From Myxococcus stipitatus DSM 14675 (lineage in GTDB: Bacteria > Myxococcota > Myxococcia > Myxococcales > Myxococcaceae), in the NCBI RefSeq assembly GCF_000331735.1, contig NC_020126.1, positions 9,179,501 through 9,243,500 on the forward strand: 64,000 nt of DNA, read 5' to 3'. Shown piece after piece: positions 24,175 through 31,025 of the stretch (position 1 is the first letter of the stretch; the number at the start of each line of letters is the position of its first letter). The notes beneath the pieces were generated by a model that was not told the DNA's origin, did not search any database, and was given only the letters and a program-made list of their open reading frames with translations. The position numbers were made by a program, and so were the translations under genes.

Positions 24175-25854
24175 TCACCGCAGGCCCGGGTTGGTGAGTT
24201 GGCCCTCTTCTTCGTCCAGCACCTCGAAGGCGGCCACCTTCTCCCGAGGCGGGCGGACCAGGCGCTCCCCCAGGGGCATCACGTCGAAGCGAGCCCCCAC
24301 GGCGGCCAGCGCCTTGCCCGTCAGCAGCACCTGCCCGGGGTTGCCCGTCGCGGCCAGCCACCCCGCGATGGGCATCCCTTCTCCTACAGCCGTGTAGTCC
24401 GAACGGACCTCCGAGCCGATCATCCCCACCAGCGCCCGGGTGGTGTGCAGGGCCATCCGCAGCTCGCAACGCTCGTTCACCGGCCGCCGGCTCATGGCCC
24501 GCTCCCAGTCCGAGCGCAGCGCCAGCGCCGCCCGCACCGCCCGCACCGGGTCATCGCCCTTCGTGTAGGGCACGCCGAACAGGGCCCGCATGGACTCGCT
24601 CAGGAAGCCCTCCACCGTGGCCTCGAAGCTGAACACGATGCCCGACGCCCGGGCGTGGAAGTCGCTGAGCAGCTGCGTGGCCTTGGCCGCCCCCAGCTTC
24701 GGCGCCAGGGCCCCGAAGCCCATCAGCTCCACATGCAACACAGTGACGGTGCGCTCCTCCAGCCCGGGGAGGCGTCCGCCCTGGCGCTGGGCCTCGGAGA
24801 CGCGGCGCTCGGCGACGTCGGGCGGATGGAAGCGCTCCAGCGCCCGGCGCACCCGCTCCATCGTCGGCCCGCCTTCGCGCGGGGAGAACTTCTGCACGCC
24901 CGTGGCCACCAGGTGCGCCACCGCCGAGCAGGCATCCAGCATGGGCTCCAGCCCATCCCCCTTCGCGGCGGTGTTGACGTAGAGGACCCCCGCGTAGGGC
25001 GGCTCCGCGCCGATGGGGATGCACAGCACGCTGTCCACGCCGTAGAGGATGACGCTCTCGCGCGCGGCGAAGCGGCGGTCGTCTCGCACGTCGCCCACGG
25101 CGAGCGCCCGGCCCTGGCGCAGCGCCTCGTCGACGATGGCGTCGGAGACGGGCACCTCGCCCTTGGCCAGCTTGCCTCGGTGGCGCACCGCCGCCGGCAC
25201 CATCGCGCCGGTGGGGTGCTTGAGGAGCACGACGGCGGTGGTGGCGTCCGTGCGCTCCAGCAGCCGGTCCATCGTCGTGTCCAGGAAGGTGGAGAGCGTG
25301 GAGGCCGTGGCGAGCGCCTCCGCGGTGCGGAACATCAGCACCAGCGTCTCCTGCCCCACGCGTGGACTGGCCGCGGCCACGGGGGACGGCGAGCCGAAGT
25401 CCTCGAAGGGCACCGGCCCCACGTTGTCCAACAGGCGCAGGACGTCCGCGTCCTTCACGCTCTTGGCCAGGAGCACCGACGGGCCCACGTCCTGCCCATG
25501 GCCGAAGCGCAGGACTCCGCCCGCGCCCAGGTTCACCATCTCCGTGGCGGCGTTCTCCACGGTGTTGGGCTGGCGGACCGCGAGCGTGTTCTCCCCCAGC
25601 GACACCGAGTCCCCAGGAGACAACTGCCGGGAGCCCTGCAGCGCCGCGCCGTTGACGCGGCTGCCGTTGCGGCTGCCCAGGTCCTCGATGCGGAGGATGT
25701 CCGCGTCGACGTAGAGCCGCGCGTGCCGACGCGACACGAGGTCGCCGCCCAGGACGATGTCGTTCTCGTCCGCGCGGCCCAGGCTCGTGACGCCTTCAGG
25801 CAGGTCGTAGGACGTATCGAAGTAGCCGGGCCCGTTGATGATGATCTGCCACAT
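24175..25854 (-). CDS. FHA-GAF protein with degenerate class III cyclase-like domain
   Basis: 559 residues. An N-terminal FHA domain (about 1-95) has the phosphothreonine-binding pattern 'LGRADENDIVL', 'VSRRHARL' and 'GSRNGSRVNG'. A GAF-like domain follows (about 170-330, 'LYGVDSVLCIPIG'). The C-terminal 180 residues align with class III nucleotide cyclases, but the two metal Asp positions are Glu ('HVELMGF' and 'SESMRALFG'), and the transition-state Asn and Arg are Pro and Trp ('GEGMPIAGWL'). Classical cyclase activity therefore seems unlikely; a scaffold or nucleotide sensor is more plausible. The gene lies upstream of the large kinase on the same strand (50-bp gap), so FHA binding of the phosphorylated kinase is an attractive inference. 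Confidence 0.85.
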   Translation of the reverse strand: MWQIIINGPGYFDTSYDLPEGVTSLGRADENDIVLGGDLVSRRHARLYVDADILRIEDLGSRNGSRVNGAALQGSRQLSPGDSVSLGENTLAVRQPNTVENAATEMVNLGAGGVLRFGHGQDVGPSVLLAKSVKDADVLRLLDNVGPVPFEDFGSPSPVAAASPRVGQETLVLMFRTAEALATASTLSTFLDTTMDRLLERTDATTAVVLLKHPTGAMVPAAVRHRGKLAKGEVPVSDAIVDEALRQGRALAVGDVRDDRRFAARESVILYGVDSVLCIPIGAEPPYAGVLYVNTAAKGDGLEPMLDACSAVAHLVATGVQKFSPREGGPTMERVRRALERFHPPDVAERRVSEAQRQGGRLPGLEERTVTVLHVELMGFGALAPKLGAAKATQLLSDFHARASGIVFSFEATVEGFLSESMRALFGVPYTKGDDPVRAVRAALALRSDWERAMSRRPVNERCELRMALHTTRALVGMIGSEVRSDYTAVGEGMPIAGWLAATGNPGQVLLTGKALAAVGARFDVMPLGERLVRPPREKVAAFEVLDEEEGQLTNPGLR

Positions 25855-25940
25855 CGAATGCCCGACATTACACGACTCTCCCGGCTCATGAGAGAAGGAG
25901 ACGTCGCGCGACAGGGGGGACCGCAGTGACCCGGACTGAT

Positions 25941-25983
25941 GGCGCGAAAGTCTCGCGCCGCGTCAAGACTGGCAGTGTGCCAG
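25941..25983. other. Two adjacent inverted repeats upstream of the FHA gene
   Basis: GGCGCGA and TCGCGCC (25941-25959, 5-nt loop) and CTGGCA and TGCCAG (25969-25983, 3-nt loop) are perfect dyads 9 bp apart. They lie between the Rieske stop and the FHA-GAF start. They may act as a transcription end for the B12 unit or as operators for the FHA gene. A TTGACG hexamer lies between them on the minus strand, but no good -10 follows. Confidence 0.4.
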
Positions 25984-26013
25984 GAGCCTCGCAAGTGCCC
26001 TGGGGGCTGGGGT

Positions 26014-26502
26014 TCAGCGAGGGCGGAGGATGAAGACGGAGTCCTGCCGGCGCACGGCGGTGAAGGCCCTGAGGGGGCGCTGGGCGGGCCCCTGGAGCAC
26101 CGCGCCATCCAGGGCGAAGCGGGAGCCGTGGCAGGGGCACTCCATGACGCCCTCCCGGGGGAGCCAGTCCACGGTGCAGTCGCCATGGGTGCAGATGCGC
26201 CACAGCGCGACGTAGCAGCCGGGGCGCGCGTGGACGAGCACCACGTCCAGGAGCGCCTCCGGCAGGCGCACCGGGGCGTGGCCTCCCGGTGTCTCCAGTC
26301 CCGGGTGGTCGGAGAGCCGCACCTCCACCCAGCCCTCCTCGGCGGAGCCCGGCGACGGCGCGCCGGGGCAGACACCGTCGGGCGGCAGGTCCAGGACCTC
26401 GGCCTGCCGCCACTCACCGCCGCACCCCACTCCCAGCGTGGCCAGGGCGCAGCCGCCCTGGGCCAACGAGAGGAGCACGGCGCGGCGGTCGAGCTTCGTC
26501 AC
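26014..26502 (-). CDS. Exported Rieske [2Fe-2S] protein in the B12-regulated operon
   Basis: 162 residues. The N-terminus has twin arginines ('LDRRAVLLSLAQGG') and a lipobox-like 'TLGVGC', consistent with folded export by Tat and lipid anchoring. The C-terminal half holds an intact Rieske cluster: Cys-Thr-His in 'ICTHGDC' and Cys-x-x-His in 'CPCHGSRF', so a [2Fe-2S] centre is expected. The GTG start (26502) overlaps the stop of the preceding lipoprotein gene by 4 bp (GTGA), coupling translation. As last gene of the riboswitch-controlled unit it may handle electrons for cobalamin, for example reduction before or during uptake; that role is inferred. Confidence 0.85.
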   Translation of the reverse strand: MTKLDRRAVLLSLAQGGCALATLGVGCGGEWRQAEVLDLPPDGVCPGAPSPGSAEEGWVEVRLSDHPGLETPGGHAPVRLPEALLDVVLVHARPGCYVALWRICTHGDCTVDWLPREGVMECPCHGSRFALDGAVLQGPAQRPLRAFTAVRRQDSVFILRPR

Positions 26503-27212
26503 GGCGCGACAGGCAGCGGCGCGCCGTTCACCACGGCGACACCGTCCAAATCGAAGCCCGCGGAGGTTCCCGAGGCACCGTTGGTCCCCGAGTCCTGGAT
26601 GCGCACGTAGCGGGCGCGGCTCAAGCCCACAGTGGCCAGGTCGAAGCCGTCTCCCCCCGCGACTGCCGGGTCCGTGGCGCTGATGCCCGCGGCCGGGTTG
26701 GCCGTCACGGGGCGCACGCCCGCGCAGCCCGGGAAGTTGTTCGCCCGGTCCGAGGCAGCGCACGGGAAGGTGAACCACTGCACCCCGTCATCGCTGACGG
26801 ACACCTGGCCTCGCTCGGTGAAGGCCGCCGGGCCGCCCGCGATGAGGAAGGGGTTCTCGAAGACGAGCAGGTCCACGCCCGGACCATCCACCACCGCGAG
26901 GTCCGTGAAGCGCAGCGTGATGGAGCCGGACTTGCCCAGCGACAACACGTCGAGCGAGCCGCTGTCGAGCCCCGCGCCCACCGGAGGGCCCAGGACGATG
27001 GACGGGAAGCGGTCCTGCCCGAAGCCCGCGCCGGGGCCTGGGAGGAACTCGACGACCTCATCCGCGTAGGGGTCCGAGGGGGCTGTGACGCTCGCGTCCG
27101 GCGCCGAGCCCGAGTCCTCCGGGCCCGCGTCCCCCAGGGGAGCGGAGGGGTCGCCGTCTCCGCAGGCCGTCAGTCCCGCGAGCAGCGCGAGCAGGGGTAT
27201 CCGGCGCGTCAC
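26499..27212 (-). CDS. Surface lipoprotein of the B12-regulated operon
   Basis: 237 residues. A signal peptide with lipobox ('LLAGLTAC') is followed by a short acidic linker and a beta-rich domain: 'VVEFLPGPGAGFGQDRFPSIVLGPP', 'LDVLSLGKSGSITLRFTD', 'GVDLLVFENPF' and 'DGFDLATVGLSRARYVRIQD'. The pattern resembles cell-surface jelly-roll proteins that occur next to cobalamin receptors in other bacteria. Two Cys ('FPCAAS' and 'FPGCAG') could bridge. GTG 27212 overlaps the upstream stop (GTGA). I infer a ligand-binding role at the outer face of the envelope; no enzymatic motif is seen. Confidence 0.7.
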   Translation of the reverse strand: MTRRIPLLALLAGLTACGDGDPSAPLGDAGPEDSGSAPDASVTAPSDPYADEVVEFLPGPGAGFGQDRFPSIVLGPPVGAGLDSGSLDVLSLGKSGSITLRFTDLAVVDGPGVDLLVFENPFLIAGGPAAFTERGQVSVSDDGVQWFTFPCAASDRANNFPGCAGVRPVTANPAAGISATDPAVAGGDGFDLATVGLSRARYVRIQDSGTNGASGTSAGFDLDGVAVVNGAPLPVAP

Positions 27213-28774
27213 GGCGCCACCCGGAGGCGGACCAGACGCCGGCCGTTCTTGTCGGACACACCCACCAGCACGTCGGAGCCCAGCGGCTCCAACATCGTCA
27301 CGCGGGTGCACTGGTTCGGATAGACGAGCACGGGCGTGCGCGCGCCCACGGTGACGGTGTCGCCGTGCGCGTTCGTGGAGAGCGCGAAGCGCGACACGTC
27401 GGTGCTCACGAAGGCGGTGAAGTCCTCGTTGTAGCCGCCGCGGTTGACCACCACGCCTGAGCCGAAGGAGGAGGCGCCGTTGAAGTCGGTGCCCACGTCG
27501 ATGGCCGCCTGCGTGCTGATGTCCAGCGGCGTCCCGGAGGTGAGGGCCGCGGAGAGCGGCGCGGGCGCCACGCCGTAGAGGACGTTGATGAAGTCGCCGC
27601 TGAAGAGGCCCAGCGCGGCGACGCCGTTGTCCGCCACCGAGGTGAAGCCACTGGCCACGGTGCCCTGCGGGAAGTTGACCGCGCGCACCGTGCCCATCGG
27701 CGAAGCCGAGGTCACCAGGCCGTAGACGCCCAGCCCGGTGGGCAGCGAGCCCAGACCGCCGCCGTTGATGAGCACCGCGCTCACGTCGTCCCAGGAGAAG
27801 GCCGCGGCGGTGAAGTTCTTGGCCGCGGAGAGGTAGGTCGAGTTCGCGGGCGTGGCGAAGTCGTAGAGGGCCACGGAGCCCGGCGCGCCCGAGATGCCCA
27901 GGGTGTAGCCCGCCAGGAGGCGGAAGCCGTCATTCACCACGTAGCCGCCCGAGAAGACCTGGGCGCTGCCCGCCTGGTCCGCCGGGGAGACGACGTCATA
28001 GAGCTTCGTCGTGGTCGGCTGGAGGTTGGGCCACGTGCCCAGCGAGTACAGCGCGGCGGCCTTGCCGCTGCCCTGAATGGCGTAGAGGGAGTACGTGGGG
28101 CCCGGCGAGGAGCCCACGGCGGCGACGCCGTCCGGCAGGGCGACCGACTCGGCCGCGACGAAGCCCGGCTGGAGCTGGAGCGTTCCGAGCTTCGGGTCAT
28201 ACGGGGTCGTCGCGCAGTCGACGCCTGCGTCGGTCGCCGGCCCGCCATCGGTCGGCTCACCCGCGTCCGGCTGTCCCGCGTCCGTCGGCTCACCCGCGTC
28301 CGGCTGTCCCGCGTCCGTCGGCTCACCCGCGTCCGGCTGTCCCGCGTCCGTCGGCTCGCCCGCGTCCGGCTGTCCCGCGTCCGTCGGCTCACCCGCGTCC
28401 GGCAGCCCGGCATCCGTCGGGCCCGCGTCCAGAGGGCCAGCGTCCGGCTGTCCCGCGTCCGTCGGCCCCGAGTCAGGCTGCCCCGAATCAGGCTGCCCCG
28501 AGTCGGGCCGCCCCGCGTCGGGCTGGCCCGCGTCCGGCGTCCCCGCGTCATCGAGCGGAGGCGTCACGATGGGAACGGTGTCGCACTTCTCATCGCGGCA
28601 GACCCACTGCTCGCCAGCGGGGGCGTCGCCGTTGTCGGAGCGGCAGTCGAACTGGTCGACGCACTCGGGGCGGCAGCCGGTGCCGAGCAGGGCCACCGCG
28701 AAGGTGGACACGGCCAGGGAAGCGGTCTTCATCCAGGGCGTTGCGCGTTTGGCTTCAGCGATTCTCGTCAGCAT
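27209..28774 (-). CDS. Lipoprotein with Asp-Ala-Gly-rich linker and beta-propeller-like domain, under a B12 riboswitch
   Basis: 521 residues, starting at ATG 28774 with GAGGG 7 nt upstream. A signal peptide with lipobox ('LLGTGC') precedes a small Cys-containing segment (C-x5-C...'WVCRDEKC'). Then comes a linker of repeated 'DAGQPDAGEPT' units (33-bp DNA repeat), which acts as an acidic tether, and a C-terminal beta-rich domain of about 350 residues with repeated short blades ('VALPDGVAAVGSSPGPTYSLYAI', 'GGYVVNDGFRLLAGYT'). It is the first gene after the second cobalamin riboswitch and is coupled by GTGA overlap to two further genes. This suggests a surface protein for B12 capture; direct binding is unproven. 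Confidence 0.75.
   Translation of the reverse strand: MLTRIAEAKRATPWMKTASLAVSTFAVALLGTGCRPECVDQFDCRSDNGDAPAGEQWVCRDEKCDTVPIVTPPLDDAGTPDAGQPDAGRPDSGQPDSGQPDSGPTDAGQPDAGPLDAGPTDAGLPDAGEPTDAGQPDAGEPTDAGQPDAGEPTDAGQPDAGEPTDAGQPDAGEPTDGGPATDAGVDCATTPYDPKLGTLQLQPGFVAAESVALPDGVAAVGSSPGPTYSLYAIQGSGKAAALYSLGTWPNLQPTTTKLYDVVSPADQAGSAQVFSGGYVVNDGFRLLAGYTLGISGAPGSVALYDFATPANSTYLSAAKNFTAAAFSWDDVSAVLINGGGLGSLPTGLGVYGLVTSASPMGTVRAVNFPQGTVASGFTSVADNGVAALGLFSGDFINVLYGVAPAPLSAALTSGTPLDISTQAAIDVGTDFNGASSFGSGVVVNRGGYNEDFTAFVSTDVSRFALSTNAHGDTVTVGARTPVLVYPNQCTRVTMLEPLGSDVLVGVSDKNGRRLVRLRVAP
28251..28415 (-). repeat. 33-bp in-frame repeats (acidic linker)
   Basis: Five units starting at 28251, 28284, 28317, 28350 and 28383 (exact 33-bp period, last one diverged) encode DAGQPDAGEPT-type 11-mers. 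The repeat lies between the lipid anchor and the folded domain of the lipoprotein. Confidence 0.9.
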
Positions 28775-28929
28775 CCTCGGTCCCTCTTCCGCCCCCACGG
28801 GCAGGTGGGCTTCTGGGAGGACGCGGCCGAAGGCGGACCCGAGCACCCTCGAGGTGCGCGGAGCGGAATGCTGACGCCTCCGCCGCCTCCCCTCGGAGGC
28901 CTCGGTGATGTCCGTACCCGGAGGCACGG

Positions 28930-29121
28930 GTCCTTGGCAGGTTTTCGGACTCACAGGCGCGGGTGCCTTCCAGGCACCCTTCTACTGGCCGTCGCTTCCC
29001 AGCCCCGTGGAGGGCCAGTGCTTCACATGACGGCGGTCGTTCCTGCATACCGCTGCGGGGCAGTCCCGGATTCGCACCGGGTTCCCTAGAGCCGCCGTGA
29101 CCTCACGACGGCACCAAAGAC
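28930..29121 (-). ncRNA. Cobalamin (B12) riboswitch 2
   Basis: Read on the minus strand, the element begins near 29120 with TTTGGTGCCG. It continues through the conserved AGGGAACCCGGTGCGAATCC block (about 29090-29070) and a 'GACTGCCCCGCAGC' core. A B12-box-like 'GGGAAGCGACGGCCAGTAGAAG' region and the diagnostic 'GTGAGTCCGAAAACCTGCC' at the 3' side (about 28955-28936) follow. Spacing and order fit the adenosylcobalamin family. It precedes the lipoprotein/lipoprotein/Rieske unit, about 150 nt before the first start codon, and starts about 8 nt after a good -10 box. Confidence 0.93.
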
Positions 29122-29128
29122 GCGGGCC

Positions 29129-29157
29129 GGGATATGGCGGGCGACGGACGTTGTCAA
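29129..29157 (-). promoter_or_regulatory. Sigma70-type promoter for riboswitch 2
   Basis: A perfect -35 TTGACA (29152-29157) is separated by 17 bp from -10 TATCCC (29129-29134). Transcription would start at about 29120, just at the first conserved bases of the riboswitch. Confidence 0.75.
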
Positions 29158-29171
29158 TGCCGCGCACCCCC

Positions 29172-29192
29172 GAGGACAGGCCGGATGTCCTC
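29172..29192 (-). terminator. Inverted repeat after the Stig1 lipoprotein gene
   Basis: GAGGACA and TGTCCTC form a perfect 7-bp stem with a 7-nt loop. It lies between the stop at 29239 and the promoter of riboswitch 2, in the position of a terminator separating the two B12-controlled transcripts. No T-run is present. Confidence 0.4.
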
Positions 29193-29238
29193 CTCGTGTG
29201 GGAGCAAAGGCCCCGCGGTGGACAGCGTGGATGTCGCA

Positions 29239-30837
29239 CTACCGGAGCGCGGTCACATCGATGGCGTTGGACACGGGGCGTCGAGGATCCAGGGGACACG
29301 CCTGCAACGCGGGGCCCTTGGCCGAGGGCGTCGAGTAACCCCTTCGCTCGACGAGGCGACCGTCCTCCACCTCGACGACGAAGACGCGCCCCGCGTTCGT
29401 GTCCGCCAGGTACACCGCGCCCTGGGCCACGGCGAAGCGGCTGGCCACGGACAGCATGCAGCCCGGGGTGCCGGGCTCACAGCCGGGACTCACCGCGTAG
29501 GACGCCACGGGCAGGTCGTCCTTCACGAGCACCAGGCCCGTGGCTCGCACCGACGTCGCGATGTAGCCGTTGGCCGGGTCGTAGAGGGCCTCGCCGATGC
29601 AGGCGACCACGAGCTGGTCCCCCACGGCCTCCACGTAACCGGCGTTGAGGCAGCGCTCGGCGCCCAGGTCGATGGCGCGGACCTCGCCGGTGGCGGGGTC
29701 GATGCGCGCGAGCATGCCGGGGCCGTTGGGCCGGTAGTCACGGAAGGGATTGAGGTTGGTGAGGGCCACGTAGACAGCGGAGCGCGTCGTCGTCACCGAG
29801 TAGGGCAGCGGCATCACCGTGCCGCCATCGAAGGGTTTCAGGTCCAGGCCGGTGAGCGGAATCGTGTCGACCTTGCGCGGTGACAACGGATTGGAGATGT
29901 CGACGCGCGCGACGGCGTTGCCGTTCCGGAAGCCCGAGCTCGCTGTGCCGAACAGCGGGATGTAGAGCAGGTCGCCGAAGCGCGCGAGCGCCTGGGGACT
30001 GGTGTTCGCGCCCAGGTTCACCTGCCCCACGGTGCGCAGGCCCAGGCCGTTGCCCTGCGCGGGACCTTCGCGCATCAGCACCTGGAGCGTGTTGGTCACG
30101 GAGTCGACGACGTAGACGTAGGGCGGGTCCACGAGGATGTCGTTGGGTGAGCCGGACGTCACCCCGAGCGAGTCCTCCTCGACCACCGTGCCCAGGTTGC
30201 CTCCGGCTGCTTGAAGCAGCTTGCCGTTGGTCATGTCGGCGGCGAGCACGAAGCCATCCCACGACGCGAGCGACTGCACCCCCGCGCCAAACTCCCGCCG
30301 AGGGCCGAGCTGGTCCGTCTCCGCCTGGATGCCCACGAGCTGACCGTTCGTGAAGCAAGCCGTCACCACGTCATAGGCACAGCGGCTCGAGCGACAGGAC
30401 TGCACGTCCGGACACGTGTTGCCACAAGCGCCGCAGTTGAGCGGGTCCGTGGCGCCATCCACGCAAGCACCGCCACAGCGCAGCAGTCCTTGCGAGCAAC
30501 CTTCACGGCACGTGCCCGACTCGCACACCTGTCCCGAGGCGCAGGCGGTGCCACAAGCGCCGCAATGGGCCACATCCGTCGCGGTGTCCACGCACGCGCC
30601 ACCACAGGCCTGCGTGCCCGCGCGGCATCCACAGACACCCTCCTGGCACACCTCGCTCGCGGAGCAGGTGGTGCCACAGGCGCCGCAGTTCGCGGAGTCG
30701 CCACGAGTGTCCACGCACGTGCCACCGCAGACCGAGAGGCCCGCGGTGCACACCACGCCCTCGTCGGGACACCCGGTGAGCACCAGGGCGAAGAGGCAGC
30801 ACAGCATCCACGTGAGCGAGCTTCCTCGCTCAGACAC
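29239..30837 (-). CDS. Stig1-repeat/beta-propeller lipoprotein (BtuG-like candidate)
   Basis: About 532 residues from GTG 30837; an ATG at 30981 would add 48 residues ahead of the signal peptide, so the start is uncertain. The lipobox is 'LVLTGC'. Then come three to four Stig1-type cysteine modules ('CGGTCVDTRGDSANCGACGTTC' pattern), typical of myxobacterial surface proteins. The remaining 380 residues look like a YncE-type beta-propeller with repeated blade patterns ('SPNDILVDPPYVYVVDS', 'GAVYLADTNAGRVFVVEV'). It follows the TonB receptor behind cobalamin riboswitch 1. In Bacteroides, BtuG is a B12-binding propeller lipoprotein encoded beside BtuB; an analogous role is inferred here, not shown. 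Confidence 0.8.
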   Translation of the reverse strand: MSERGSSLTWMLCCLFALVLTGCPDEGVVCTAGLSVCGGTCVDTRGDSANCGACGTTCSASEVCQEGVCGCRAGTQACGGACVDTATDVAHCGACGTACASGQVCESGTCREGCSQGLLRCGGACVDGATDPLNCGACGNTCPDVQSCRSSRCAYDVVTACFTNGQLVGIQAETDQLGPRREFGAGVQSLASWDGFVLAADMTNGKLLQAAGGNLGTVVEEDSLGVTSGSPNDILVDPPYVYVVDSVTNTLQVLMREGPAQGNGLGLRTVGQVNLGANTSPQALARFGDLLYIPLFGTASSGFRNGNAVARVDISNPLSPRKVDTIPLTGLDLKPFDGGTVMPLPYSVTTTRSAVYVALTNLNPFRDYRPNGPGMLARIDPATGEVRAIDLGAERCLNAGYVEAVGDQLVVACIGEALYDPANGYIATSVRATGLVLVKDDLPVASYAVSPGCEPGTPGCMLSVASRFAVAQGAVYLADTNAGRVFVVEVEDGRLVERRGYSTPSAKGPALQACPLDPRRPVSNAIDVTALR

Positions 30838-31025
30838 ACGGACGAGCGTGGACCGAGCCCCCGCGCGAAGCGGCCTCGAATCATGGCCTCCCGACACAGG
30901 CTCGCAGGGTGTCTCCCCGGCGCAGCGCTCCCACGAGGCGCGCTGCCCGTACACCATCGAAGCTCCGTCGAGCGTGGGCATCGGACTCTCGGCGAGAGGC
31001 GTTGAACCACGCCCTCGACACGGGC

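Noticed and set aside
25963-25968. TTGACG on the minus strand between the dyads as a promoter for the FHA-GAF gene
   Set aside because: The sequence 17-18 bp downstream (GCCATC) is a poor -10, so I left it as an unassigned hexamer.
30837-30981. ATG 30981 as the start of the Stig1 lipoprotein
   Set aside because: It would put 48 hydrophilic residues ahead of the signal peptide. The GTG at 30837 places the lipobox about 20 residues from the start, so the shorter form is preferred, though without a strong ribosome site.
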